From assembly GCA_937910785.1 (NCBI GenBank), contig CALDLG010000029.1:1-64000 (forward strand): a stretch of DNA of 64,000 nt, given 5' to 3'. This DNA is from an uncultured Lachnospiraceae bacterium. GTDB lineage: Bacteria; Bacillota; Clostridia; Lachnospirales; Lachnospiraceae. This document shows, in pieces, positions 18,101-25,945 of the stretch. Positions within the stretch are counted from its first letter, which is position 1, and each line of letters opens with the position of its first letter. The position numbers were made by a program, and so were the translations under genes. The notes below the pieces were generated by a model that made no database searches, was not told where the DNA came from, and was given only the letters and a program-made list of their open reading frames with translations.

Positions 18101-18238
18101 AGATCGAACATCGCCCGCGAGAATCAGGCTGTTATTCGCGATTACGATCACATCGTTCCATGTAACGGGAACCTTCATCGTCTTTATTAATTTCCCCAGA
18201 ACCTTTTGTAATTCCGGATTTGCTTTCAACAATAACAT
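15152..18238 (-). CDS. Large multidomain zinc-ribbon protein of unknown function
   Basis: About 1,028 residues, no signal peptide. Visible parts: an N-terminal ~330-residue region including a two-CxxC module (LCPKCSQKLYMG then FACDTCCSFY) likely to bind zinc; a Pro/Glu/Arg/Ser-rich linker with four 12-residue repeats of the type QPAPERRE; about 400 residues of highly charged helices (likely coiled coils or helical repeats); a ~90-residue beta-rich domain (FVLTPDHIFYRTF, KGVYVTGPGGKK) reminiscent of bacterial PH-like domains; and a final zinc ribbon CYRCGFVYKTGDVCPKCGSK. The ATG at 18238 sits 6 nt after AGGGTG; the longer 18277 start lacks a ribosome site. I do not recognise the family. Confidence 0.82.
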   Translation of the reverse strand: MLLLKANPELQKVLGKLIKTMKVPVTWNDVIVIANNSLILAGDVRSLIFNFDSRKIHTNIIELPPEGERLQSLPNDYLLNNTMNMVLYVFGKWGLISGLKVDRDYDSLNTLFSEVLRPVSIEPDISRDSFRFFKSGRQITYEDALLAILRLLKEEGKLKEGQSLVTSDSAQQSGEASSGNGQNTHSSMEEEEEDYEIGLWHNMCWKKESADFFKSGRTEEDASRSRIGNNFYLTDYLCPKCSQKLYMGVYPVHKELLIDTEEGRVLMARAFACDTCCSFYTPRPKRLLSEGQVYLLKFDEDRTAYEDYLEILGSRAEKTTNSNFNEFENPDTDVPEETVPKQTVPEPDEPARTQPAPERGESVRTQPAPERREPVHSQPAPEHRESVQAKPAPERRELPKRKESADISAGPDHSKQPASPAPSGKPTEASSGMTRQKAPRTTVSSAKKDAASPAKKPLISLHTEKQPTPPPKTAEPQPDKQPAVPQTEITPAAPQAKSSSDPQPDPLLAVYSLAGKTTEELRAVLSRLDRQQASADPEQAEKDRQYKKVVQEVLGEKLTAKYDARVRTLNNLSARQLTDLKTQIAKEPFISDEKRNFYNQKINEKLYREEENALAQKIELSKNKSYAEIGRMMEEIRKKELPDDLKQETLKKLKQIRINRAEREVAHLIEHLPLHLDRRQLAGYLDKINQYEGVDITPYREQLDKKKDMAEKEEISAMIKRGGKKDRHALWNLYEQLQSQDYKEENKAPFLQKIYAKIQQMDEARVEKLCPSIVSLSFADGLKAYQEIEQGMFLPEIKTNALEMIQRRLTRLKTDECVQLMRKLKNDMEEEIPDCEFLYYYNAREEMKRTPDFSASSSVQADLYKEEEKLEAENHREAMLRAINGYAVPRGAYEYPLMVCDASRNQNGKEGFVLTPDHIFYRTFLNSGIISISDIQSIQAGRALFGKGVYVTGPGGKKEKLPNHIEAEKREAFASVLDGFIAYLQERPESRKLEYMAKETHDVKCCYRCGFVYKTGDVCPKCGSKMNQ
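17046..17192. repeat. Tandem 36-bp coding repeats (four copies) in the zinc-ribbon protein linker
   Basis: Imperfect repeats of about 36 bp encode four Pro-rich units of 12 residues built around QPAPER. The copies diverge mainly at third positions and at the Arg/His and Ser/Pro sites, so copy number may vary between strains. Confidence 0.7.
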
Positions 18239-18390
18239 GATCATCACCCTGTCATTTAAAATATGCCTTTGCGGCATTGTTCCATTGACTAAGATTTTAC
18301 CATCTTTTTACGGGTTTTACTACATTTTCTTAGAGATTTTTCCAGGACCTTTCAAGGACGGCCATCAGAGGAATTCTTTTTAAGTTACGG

Positions 18391-18420
18391 TTGCCATGCC
18401 GCCGGAGTCGGTAGTATAAT
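18391..18420 (+). promoter_or_regulatory. Promoter of the NAD-salvage genes
   Basis: TTGCCA (18391-18396) and TATAAT (18415-18420) are 18 nt apart, giving a ~55-nt leader before the nicotinamidase start. Confidence 0.65.
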
Positions 18421-18482
18421 TTAACTGTTCAGATTCGTGCCGGGCGGCGTGGAGGCCGCAGGCAAAGAGAGGGAGTATGGAT

Positions 18483-19007
18483 ATGAAATATCTGATTGTT
18501 GTGGATATGCAGAAGGATTTTATCACCGGAAGTCTGGGAACAAAAGAGGCGCAGGAAATACTTCCGAAGGTGATCGAGAAGGTAAGAAATTATGACGGAA
18601 AGATTTTGTTTACGAAGGATACGCATACGGAGGATTATCTGAATACGCAGGAGGGCAGGAGACTGCCGGTGAAACATTGTATTCTCGGAGAGGACGGATG
18701 GCTTCTGGCGGAGGAGCTGGAGGAAGCGGCGGCAAAAGGCGGCTGGAAGATCTATCAGAAGCCGGCTTTCGGAAGCGTTGAGCTCGCGGCCGCGTTGAAA
18801 GCGGAAAATGACAGAGAGCCGGTGGAAGAAATTGAGCTATGCGGTTTGTGTACGGATATCTGTGTCATCTCCAACGCGTTATTGTTAAAGGCTTTTCTGC
18901 CGGAGACGCCGGTCTGTGTGGACGCGGCCTGCTGTGCGGGCGTTACCCCGCAGAGTCATGAAAATGCGCTGGAAGCGATGAAGATGTGTCAGGTAGTTGT
19001 GAGATAA
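18483..19007 (+). CDS. pncA: Nicotinamidase / isochorismatase-family cysteine hydrolase
   Basis: A 174-residue protein with the family triad: Asp in VVDMQKDF, Lys in QKPAFGS and Cys in CGLCTDICVISNA. It hydrolyses nicotinamide to nicotinate in NAD salvage; the next gene consumes nicotinate, which supports nicotinamidase over other isochorismatase-like hydrolases. The ATG at 18483 is 7 nt after GGGAG, whereas the ATG at 18477 is only one base away. The downstream gap of about 80 bp has no terminator, consistent with cotranscription with pncB. Confidence 0.88.
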   Translation: MKYLIVVDMQKDFITGSLGTKEAQEILPKVIEKVRNYDGKILFTKDTHTEDYLNTQEGRRLPVKHCILGEDGWLLAEELEEAAAKGGWKIYQKPAFGSVELAAALKAENDREPVEEIELCGLCTDICVISNALLLKAFLPETPVCVDAACCAGVTPQSHENALEAMKMCQVVVR

Positions 19008-19088
19008 AAGATGCCGGTGCGGTATTCGTGAAACGACCGAATCATGAAACGCGGCGCCGGAGGCTGAGAGAAAGGAATGGTTACCGGA

Positions 19089-20546
19089 ATGATGAAAACA
19101 CAGTTCAATGAAAGAAATATATCGATGGTTATGGATATGTACGAACTCACGATGTCAAACGGCTATTTCCGTAAAGAATATCAGGATACGGTAGCGGCGT
19201 TCGATGTTTTTTACAGAAATAACCCGGACAATGCGGGATTTGCAATTTTTGCGGGGTTGGAGCAGATAATAGAATACATTCAGAATCTGCATTTTGCGCA
19301 GGAGGATATTGATTATCTCCGGTCAAAAAAGCTGTTTACGGAAGAGTTTCTTGATTATCTGCTGCATTTTCGGTTTAAGGGCGATATTTACGCGATGCCG
19401 GAAGGAACGATCATGTACCCCAACGAGCCGGTCATGACGGTGGTGGCGCCATTGATTGACGCACAGCTGATTGAGACGGCGCTTCTTCTGGAGATCAATC
19501 ATCAGTCGTTAATTGCGACGAAGACGAACAGAATCGTGCGTGCGGCGAACGGAAAGCCGGTGTCCGATTTTGGAGCAAGGCGTGCGCATAATGTGGATGC
19601 GGCGGTTTACGGTGCAAGAGCCGCTTATATCGGCGGGGCTGTCGGAACCGCGACGGTTCTGGCGGGGGAGATGTTCGATATTCCCATTTCGGGAACGATG
19701 GCGCACAGCTGGGTTATGTGCTTTGACAGCGAGTATGAAGCCTTCAAGGCATATGCGGAAGGATATCCGGACTCCACGGTTCTGCTTGTGGATACATATG
19801 ATGTATTAAAAAGCGGTGTGCCAAATGCCATCCGGATTGCCGAAGAAATTCTGCAGCCCATGGGAAAGAGGCTGAAAGGAATACGGTTGGATTCGGGTGA
19901 TCTGGCTTATCTGTCGAAGGAGGCACGAAAGCTGTTGGATGACGCAGGACTGCAGGATTGTATGATTGTGGCGTCTAACAGTCTGGATGAATATACAATT
20001 ACCTCGCTTAACAGACAGGAGGCCAGAATTGACAGTTACGGTGTCGGCGAGAAGCTGATCACTTCTTATACGTCGCCGGTTTTCGGCGCGGTATATAAAC
20101 TGGCCGCGATTAAGAAGGACGGCAGCTTTGTTCCGAAGATTAAGATTTCGGAGACGATAGAGAAGATCACAAACCCCGGCATGAAAGAGATTTACAGGGT
20201 ATACGATAAAGACGGAAAAGCCATTGCGGATTATCTGACCGTACAGGGAGAAGAGATCGATACGAGTCACCCGGTCCGCTATGTGGACCCGAAGCATTAT
20301 TGGAAAGACAGAAGCTTTGTCGATTGCACTTTTAAGCCGTTACGGAAACAGATTTTCAGGAACGGCGAGCTTATTTATAAGCTTCCGGCGCTTGAGGAGA
20401 TCAGAAGCTATGTGAAGAATCAGCTGGAGTGCGAAATCTGGAAGGAGGAGCAGCGATTCGAAAACGCGCATCCGCATTATCTGGATATGAGTCCGGCGAT
20501 GTTTGAGCTGAAAATGGGACTGTTGCATGAAAGCTCCGGAATATAG
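19089..20546 (+). CDS. pncB: Nicotinate phosphoribosyltransferase
   Basis: About 485 residues. It converts nicotinate and PRPP to nicotinate mononucleotide in the Preiss-Handler route to NAD. Family features: MYELTMSNGYF near the start, the catalytic-region DFGARRAHN, GTMAHSWVM and GIRLDSGDLAYLSKEARKLL. Several in-frame ATGs exist; 19077 touches AAAGGA, so 19089 or 19092 are likelier. It follows pncA and presumably shares its promoter. Confidence 0.93.
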   Translation: MMKTQFNERNISMVMDMYELTMSNGYFRKEYQDTVAAFDVFYRNNPDNAGFAIFAGLEQIIEYIQNLHFAQEDIDYLRSKKLFTEEFLDYLLHFRFKGDIYAMPEGTIMYPNEPVMTVVAPLIDAQLIETALLLEINHQSLIATKTNRIVRAANGKPVSDFGARRAHNVDAAVYGARAAYIGGAVGTATVLAGEMFDIPISGTMAHSWVMCFDSEYEAFKAYAEGYPDSTVLLVDTYDVLKSGVPNAIRIAEEILQPMGKRLKGIRLDSGDLAYLSKEARKLLDDAGLQDCMIVASNSLDEYTITSLNRQEARIDSYGVGEKLITSYTSPVFGAVYKLAAIKKDGSFVPKIKISETIEKITNPGMKEIYRVYDKDGKAIADYLTVQGEEIDTSHPVRYVDPKHYWKDRSFVDCTFKPLRKQIFRNGELIYKLPALEEIRSYVKNQLECEIWKEEQRFENAHPHYLDMSPAMFELKMGLLHESSGI

Positions 20547-20580
20547 GATTTAAGAAGAACAGGAGAAGGGGGATGGATGC

Positions 20581-21471
20581 GTGTTGAACACGGTAAAATG
20601 GAACGATCGGTTCAGTATTGGTGTGGAAGTGGTGGATAAAGCGCATCAGAAGCTGTTTTCCATTGTCGGAAAACTGATCGAGCTGAATGAGGATGAGGAA
20701 AAGCAGCAGCATGCGTGCCGGGAAGGCATCAAATATTTTAAAAATTATACGTTGAAGCATTTCGCGGAAGAGGAAGCTTATATGCAGTCCATCGATTATC
20801 CGGGATACGAGGTACATAAACAGCTCCATGATAATATGTGCCATAATACGATTCCGGCGCTGGAACAGGAGATGGAGGAGCAGAATTATTCCAGAGAATC
20901 TGTCAGACATTTTCTCGGAATCTGTGTTGGCTGGCTCAACGGACATGTTATGATCGAGGATCATGCGATTAAGGGGGGCTATTCACAGAAGTGGGTGCAT
21001 CAGTCTTCCGGAGATGAACTTCATTCTCTTCAGAAGTCCGTCGTACAGGTCGCGAAGGATCTGCTCCGGATGGATGCAAGACTCGTCAGTGATCATTACA
21101 GCGGGGAAGATTTCTGCGAGGGAAATAAGCTTTGCTTCCGGCTGACCTATGCGATGCCGGATCAGAAAAAGGCACAGGTTTATATGATTTATGAGGAAAG
21201 AATGATTCTTGCATCGCTTGGTGAAATGCTGGGCAGGCAGATCAAATTTGCGGATAAGACGGTGGTTTATACGATCAAGGTCCTGTCCCAGCAGTTTGTG
21301 GAGCGGATGGCGCTTTATTTTCATCCGGGGCAGGAGACTGGCTGGGAAAAGACGGATTTGATGACCTTTGATCAGGTCCTCAATGCTTTTTATAAGGAGT
21401 ATCCGCCTTACAGTATGCTGTTTGGAACAGGAGGAAAAGGATATTTTGCAGTCTGTATCAGAAAACAATAA
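20581..21471 (+). CDS. Bacteriohemerythrin with an extra C-terminal domain
   Basis: 296 residues. Residues 1-135 form a hemerythrin four-helix bundle with the full di-iron ligand set: H22, H60 and E64 (KHFAEEEAYM), H79, H83, H122 and D127. Such domains bind oxygen or sense oxygen or iron. Residues ~140-296 form a second alpha/beta domain (QVYMIYEERMILASLGEML, VLSQQFVERMALYF) that I cannot assign; the layout slightly recalls CheX-like phosphatase domains. The start is GTG at 20581, 7 nt after GGGGGA. The pectinesterase ribosome site lies inside its last codons. Confidence 0.85.
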   Translation: MLNTVKWNDRFSIGVEVVDKAHQKLFSIVGKLIELNEDEEKQQHACREGIKYFKNYTLKHFAEEEAYMQSIDYPGYEVHKQLHDNMCHNTIPALEQEMEEQNYSRESVRHFLGICVGWLNGHVMIEDHAIKGGYSQKWVHQSSGDELHSLQKSVVQVAKDLLRMDARLVSDHYSGEDFCEGNKLCFRLTYAMPDQKKAQVYMIYEERMILASLGEMLGRQIKFADKTVVYTIKVLSQQFVERMALYFHPGQETGWEKTDLMTFDQVLNAFYKEYPPYSMLFGTGGKGYFAVCIRKQ

Positions 21472-22510
21472 GAAAATATATGTCTCTTCCGGAGAGAAAA
21501 GGGCAGGCGCATTCGCATCGGTTACGGAGGCGCTTCAAAGCATCTCCGGAAACGACGACAGTCCGGTGACGATTCTGATCGCGCCGGGAGTTTACCATGA
21601 AAAAATAACGATTGACCGACCCTTTGTTACGTTGGAAGGAACCGGGGCATGTAATGAGGATACGGTTCTGACGTATGATGATTACGCGAATATGGTGATG
21701 GAAGACGGTTCGAAGATGGGAACTTTCCGTTCCTATTCGGTATTTGTCGATGCACACGATGTGACGTTAAGGAACCTGACAATAGAAAATGCCTCCGGCG
21801 ATTCCGCAGTTCATGGGCAGGCGATTGCCCTGTATGCGGACGGCGACCGGCTGATTGCAGATTCCTGCCGCCTCCTTGGACATCAGGATACGCTTTTTAC
21901 CGGTCCGCTGCCGCCAAAGGAAATGCAGCCGAACGGTTTTATCGGGCCGAAGCAGTTTGCGCCGCGGATCTGTGGGAGGCAGTATTATAAGGACTGTTAT
22001 ATCTGCGGCGATGTAGATTTTATTTTCGGCAGCGCGACGGCATATTTTGAGAACTGTACGATTGAATCCCTGAGACGATTTCCGGTGGAGGGGAATCCGG
22101 CGGACCCGGAGCGGAATATGGAGGATTCCCGGATTCAGGGCTATGTGACGGCGGCATCCACCCCTGAAGACAGGGAGTACGGCTATGTATTTGCGGGATG
22201 CAGGCTGATTTCGGCGGAATGCCCGGACGGGACGGTTTATCTTGGCAGGCCCTGGCGGAATTATGCGAAGACGGTATTTCTGGACTGCTCAATCGGGAAG
22301 CATATTCATCCCGCGCTGTTTCATGACTGGAATAAGCCCGATGCCCGGACGACTGTCGTATACGGAGTCGGATATCGGAATATGCAGGATAAGAACGTGC
22401 GGGAACTTTTTCCCCAATGCGCAGATTTCGTACAGGAACTTCAAAGGGAGCAGATCGATGGCTGTTCGAAAGAACGCGTCCTCTCCGCTCCCGACAACTG
22501 GGCACCCTGA
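21446..22510 (+). CDS. Pectinesterase (carbohydrate esterase family 8), cytoplasmic
   Basis: About 354 residues of right-handed beta-helix type with the pectin methylesterase signatures: LGHQDTLF, the catalytic Asp in CGDVDFIFG, and YLGRPWRNYAKTVF with the substrate-binding Arg and Trp. The best start is TTG at 21446, 11 nt after AGGAGG, overlapping the hemerythrin gene by 26 bases. There is no signal peptide, so it should act inside the cell on imported methyl-esterified oligogalacturonides. No other pectin gene lies in the window. It converges with prs, one base apart. Confidence 0.9.
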   Translation: MQSVSENNKKIYVSSGEKRAGAFASVTEALQSISGNDDSPVTILIAPGVYHEKITIDRPFVTLEGTGACNEDTVLTYDDYANMVMEDGSKMGTFRSYSVFVDAHDVTLRNLTIENASGDSAVHGQAIALYADGDRLIADSCRLLGHQDTLFTGPLPPKEMQPNGFIGPKQFAPRICGRQYYKDCYICGDVDFIFGSATAYFENCTIESLRRFPVEGNPADPERNMEDSRIQGYVTAASTPEDREYGYVFAGCRLISAECPDGTVYLGRPWRNYAKTVFLDCSIGKHIHPALFHDWNKPDARTTVVYGVGYRNMQDKNVRELFPQCADFVQELQREQIDGCSKERVLSAPDNWAP

Positions 22511-22511
22511 T

Positions 22512-23693
22512 TCAGTTTTCCGCGTGATATCTCGCGACAATCGAATGAATACGCTCCACCGGATTCAGCAGATCGCTGATGGAGGAATCATGGTTCAGCG
22601 TATCAATAATGTAGGCAATGTACTTGCTCAGGTCACAGTCGATATACCATTCTCTTTCCAGCAGCTCCGGCGGCTGGTAAATGAGATTGGTAGTCAGAAT
22701 TCTGTCGAAAGTCCCTTTATCATAAGCTTTATCGAAACGATCCAGTCCGGCTGTAAAAAGGCCGAAGGTGGAACAGATAAAGATCCGGTTTGCCTTTCTT
22801 GCTTTCAGGGCGGCGGCAACCTCCAGAACGCTGTCTCCGGAAGAAATCATATCATCGATGATAATCATATCCTTGCCTTCCACGCTGCTGCCCAGAAATT
22901 CATGAGCAACTACGGGGTTCCGGCCATTGATCACCCTTGTATAGTCTTTTCTTTTATAATACATTCCGACATCCAGGCCGAGAACGTTGGCCATATAGAT
23001 CGCCCGGCTCATGCCGCCCTCATCCGGACTGATGACCATCATATGATCGCAGTCGATCTGCAGGCCCTTCACATTGTTGAGCAGGCCCTTGATGAACTGA
23101 TAGGCAGGCTGTACGGTTTCAAAGCCATGCAGCGGGATGGCATTCATGACTCTCGGATCATGTGCGTCAAAGGTAATGATATTGTCAACGCCCATATTGA
23201 CCATTTCCTGCAATGCGAGTGCACAGTCGAGAGATTCCCTGGAGGTTCTTTTGCTCTGCCTGCTTTCATAAAGAAATGGCATAATGACGGTAATTCTTCT
23301 GGCTTTACCGCCGACGGCGGCGATAATACGTTTCAGATCCTGATAGTGATCATCGGGAGACATATGGTTTCGATGTCCGCACAGCGAATAGGTCAGGCTG
23401 TAATTGGCAACATCCACTAACAGATAAAGATCGGTTCCGCGGACGGACTGGTTGATGACGCCTTTGGCTTCGCCGGAGCCGAACCGGGGCACCTTGGCAT
23501 CCAGAATATAGGAGTTTCTCTGATAGCCGGTAAAAGCGAGGCTTTCTTTGTGTTCGCTTTCCCGTTCCGCTCTCCATTTAACGAGATAGTAGTCGACCTT
23601 TTCGCCCAGTGCCTTGCAGCCTTCCAATGGGATAATGCCGAGAGAACCGACGGGGATGGTTTCCAGATTCCTTTTTTCTTCACGTTTTGACAT
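22512..23693 (-). CDS. prs: Ribose-phosphate pyrophosphokinase (long clostridial variant)
   Basis: 393 residues against ~315 for classical PRPP synthetases. The extra length is an N-terminal extension plus loop insertions. Key motifs are present: the FDAHDPRVMNAIP region, the SPDEGGMSRA loop and the PRPP-binding DMIIIDDMISSGDSV. It makes PRPP from ribose 5-phosphate and ATP for nucleotide, NAD, His and Trp synthesis. It lies 10 bp after the dnaI-like gene and probably shares its transcript, an unusual pairing of replication and PRPP genes. Confidence 0.92.
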   Translation of the reverse strand: MSKREEKRNLETIPVGSLGIIPLEGCKALGEKVDYYLVKWRAERESEHKESLAFTGYQRNSYILDAKVPRFGSGEAKGVINQSVRGTDLYLLVDVANYSLTYSLCGHRNHMSPDDHYQDLKRIIAAVGGKARRITVIMPFLYESRQSKRTSRESLDCALALQEMVNMGVDNIITFDAHDPRVMNAIPLHGFETVQPAYQFIKGLLNNVKGLQIDCDHMMVISPDEGGMSRAIYMANVLGLDVGMYYKRKDYTRVINGRNPVVAHEFLGSSVEGKDMIIIDDMISSGDSVLEVAAALKARKANRIFICSTFGLFTAGLDRFDKAYDKGTFDRILTTNLIYQPPELLEREWYIDCDLSKYIAYIIDTLNHDSSISDLLNPVERIHSIVARYHAEN

Positions 23694-23702
23694 GCAAAAT
23701 CC

Positions 23703-24674
23703 TCACTTTCTGTTCGATAAACGCTTTTTGTACATACGAATGTCGGGACCGGTCAGCTTACAGAGCTCATAATAGCTGGTAATCCGGGAAAAGATGCGGT
23801 CCGAATAGCGGTTTCGCAGCTCTTCCAGAGAAAGATTTGTGGAAATGACGGTCGCTTTTTTTCCCATATGGCGTTCATTCAGCAGGGAAAAAAGCTGGGA
23901 GGCGACAAACTGATTTGTCAGCTCGGTTCCCAGATCGTCGATGATCAGCAGATCACACTGATACAGGTCAGCGTGGCGTTCACGCTGTTCTTCTTTGTTT
24001 TTGTAATCAAAAGAATATTGGGATAACAGGTCAAAAAGGCCGGCGGCGCTGAAATAAATGACGGATTGTCCGTTTTCAATCAGTTCTCTGGCGACACAGT
24101 TTGACAGAAAAGTTTTTCCCGTACCCACTGTACCATAAAAAAACAGATTATGGTAGTCGGAATTAAAATTTTTGATAAAATTCCGGCATGTTGTGACGGC
24201 ATTCTGAAAACGGGACAGATCTTCACCTTCATAGTATTCATAGGATAAGGAGTGAAAATGATCGTGCCGGAGCATTTCCCGTATATTGGATTGTTCATAT
24301 AGAAGGGTAATCATGGCCTGCCTGAAACAGTGGCATTTCTGTCCGTCGATATAGCCGGTGTCACGACAGTCCGGACAGGTATAGACAGGTTTCAGATAAT
24401 CTTCCGGAAGTCCGGCTTCTGTTAAAAGCCGGGTCTTTTGAAAAGAAAGCTCGGCGATCAGAAGCTTTAATTCTTCCATGGCCTGTTCATCGCCGGCAAG
24501 ATATTTTTTCCCCTGAGATACGGAGACAGCTGCGACGCGGTCTTCCAGCTCCCGGTAGCCTGAAACGTTCTCATATACATAAGCGGTACGGGATTCCAGT
24601 TCGTGGCGGTTTTTCAGCTGTCTTGTTTCATAGTCGCGAAGAATGATATCGTACTGAGTGTTGGTAAGTGGCAC
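23703..24674 (-). CDS. DnaI/DnaC-like helicase-loader ATPase
   Basis: 323 residues. An N-terminal helical region is followed by a zinc-binding-type cluster (CPDCRDTGYIDGQKCHCF, near residue 105) and an AAA+ domain with Walker A GTVGTGKTF and Walker B LLIIDDLGTE. In Firmicutes this protein loads the replicative helicase onto DNA together with DnaD and DnaB. The start is GTG at 24674 after AAAGGAG. Only ~12 bases separate it from the upstream dnaD-like gene, so the two form a replication-initiation operon. Confidence 0.92.
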   Translation of the reverse strand: MPLTNTQYDIILRDYETRQLKNRHELESRTAYVYENVSGYRELEDRVAAVSVSQGKKYLAGDEQAMEELKLLIAELSFQKTRLLTEAGLPEDYLKPVYTCPDCRDTGYIDGQKCHCFRQAMITLLYEQSNIREMLRHDHFHSLSYEYYEGEDLSRFQNAVTTCRNFIKNFNSDYHNLFFYGTVGTGKTFLSNCVARELIENGQSVIYFSAAGLFDLLSQYSFDYKNKEEQRERHADLYQCDLLIIDDLGTELTNQFVASQLFSLLNERHMGKKATVISTNLSLEELRNRYSDRIFSRITSYYELCKLTGPDIRMYKKRLSNRK

Positions 24675-24686
24675 AGCGATACTCCT

Positions 24687-25733
24687 TTAATTGCTTAACA
24701 GTTCCTTTTCCAGTGCGTCAAAATCATACTGATTCTGCTTAAACTGGTTGAATTTATTATTGGAAAAGGTTCTTGCGGTTCTGCTTTGCGCAAACCGGTC
24801 GTCGAGAACCTGAATGTCGTTTCGATGGTGGATGCCGGCCTGATACCAACTGCTTAAAATGCTGTCCGCATATTCAAAGCGGTGCTTGTCCGTTGCGAGA
24901 ACGGTTCTTTCGCAGGCAGCGGAAATGACATCGAATTCAAAAGAAAATTCTTTGGTCCAGCGTGTAATAAAGGATACCTCCGTCTGCGTCGGCTGGCTTG
25001 ATTTTCCAAGCGCCTTCATAATGTCATAGACGGTTTTGTCGTATTTATGTGCATAGCCCGCAGCCTGTTCCGGCGTTGTAATGCCTTCCTGAGCCCAGTT
25101 TATCGCGACCTTTTCTATGTACCTTAAATCTTTTTTGCCGCGGTCGACGCAGTATTGGATCAGGTAATCGATCAGATCCTCCGAGAAACCGAGTTTGTCC
25201 GAAATAAAAAGGATGGATTTGATTTCGGAAGCGCTTAACGTTTTCTTTAAATACTGCTCCGTAAAAAACAGGAGACGGGAAGCCGTTTCATCTGATTTAA
25301 AAGCCTTCAGCTGGTCCGGCGTATAGGCCGGTTTTTCATAGGGACTGTCCGTCTGTACTGCAGCAGGTCTGGATAAAAGCGGTACCACATTCGGAACGGA
25401 AGGGGCCGGCGCGGCGGGCGTGGAAACAGGAGCGGCCGGGTTTAAGTCCATGAGATGAATGCCGCTCAGGTTTTTATGATCGTCATAGTCCAGCGTGAGC
25501 AGATGGTTTTTCTCCCAGTATTTGAGGGCACGCAGAACATCCTTTTCCGTATAATTAAAGGTGTCCGCGATTTCCGATACACTGGTGGAAAGCCCGGCGC
25601 TTGTCATGCGGATCAGATACAGGTATATTTTAAGCTGCGCATCATTGGCAGACTTCATATATTCATCGATAAAACGGTTGGAAATTACCGTCGAATTTGT
25701 ATAGTTATCCTTGTAAATGGTTAAATGACTCAT
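24687..25733 (-). CDS. DnaD-domain replication initiation protein
   Basis: 348 residues. An N-terminal winged-helix region (ISNRFIDEYMKSANDAQLKIYLYL, SEIADTF) is followed by a Pro/Ala-rich linker (residues ~105-130), then two DnaD/DnaB_2-type helical segments, the last ending FEYADSILSSWYQAGI with the conserved aromatic pattern of DnaD. It would help remodel origin DNA and recruit the helicase loader encoded next. AGGAG lies about 13 nt before the ATG, a longer than normal distance. Four DnaA-box-like sites lie upstream. Confidence 0.9.
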   Translation of the reverse strand: MSHLTIYKDNYTNSTVISNRFIDEYMKSANDAQLKIYLYLIRMTSAGLSTSVSEIADTFNYTEKDVLRALKYWEKNHLLTLDYDDHKNLSGIHLMDLNPAAPVSTPAAPAPSVPNVVPLLSRPAAVQTDSPYEKPAYTPDQLKAFKSDETASRLLFFTEQYLKKTLSASEIKSILFISDKLGFSEDLIDYLIQYCVDRGKKDLRYIEKVAINWAQEGITTPEQAAGYAHKYDKTVYDIMKALGKSSQPTQTEVSFITRWTKEFSFEFDVISAACERTVLATDKHRFEYADSILSSWYQAGIHHRNDIQVLDDRFAQSRTARTFSNNKFNQFKQNQYDFDALEKELLSN

Positions 25734-25766
25734 AATTATAACACGGCTCCTATCAAAGTAAGATGA

Positions 25767-25795
25767 ATTATAGCATGTTGAATTTTAAAAAGATA
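25767..25795 (-). promoter_or_regulatory. Candidate promoter of dnaD-dnaI-prs
   Basis: On the minus strand a perfect TATAAT (25772-25767) has a weak TATCTT (25795-25790) 17 nt upstream. A weak -35 would suit a regulated promoter. Confidence 0.5.
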
Positions 25796-25850
25796 TAGTC
25801 ATTTTGCCAGAAACAAAAAAATGTCTGTCGGCTATGCGGGATGTGGAAAT

Positions 25851-25945
25851 TGTGTATAACAAAGAAATGCGACGGAATGCTCGTGAAAAATATCCACAGT
25901 AAAAAGCGGGACGGGCACACTTTTTTCTGTGGATATTGTGGACAA
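25851..25945. promoter_or_regulatory. Cluster of four DnaA-box-like 9-mers upstream of dnaD
   Basis: Against TTATCCACA (reverse TGTGGATAA), one-mismatch matches occur at 25851-25859 (TGTGTATAA), 25890-25898 (ATATCCACA), 25928-25936 (TGTGGATAT) and 25937-25945 (TGTGGACAA). Two of them form the arms of the hairpin at 25889-25937. Function is inferred: DnaA control of the adjacent replication genes, or a titration site. Confidence 0.5.
25885..25937 (-). terminator. Hairpin following murC
   Basis: AATATCCACAG (25889-25899) pairs with CTGTGGATATT (25927-25937); inside, a run of A and a run of T extend the stem after a mismatch. On the minus strand the stem is followed by TTTTT, right after the murC stop, so it can end the murC transcript. 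Confidence 0.65.
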
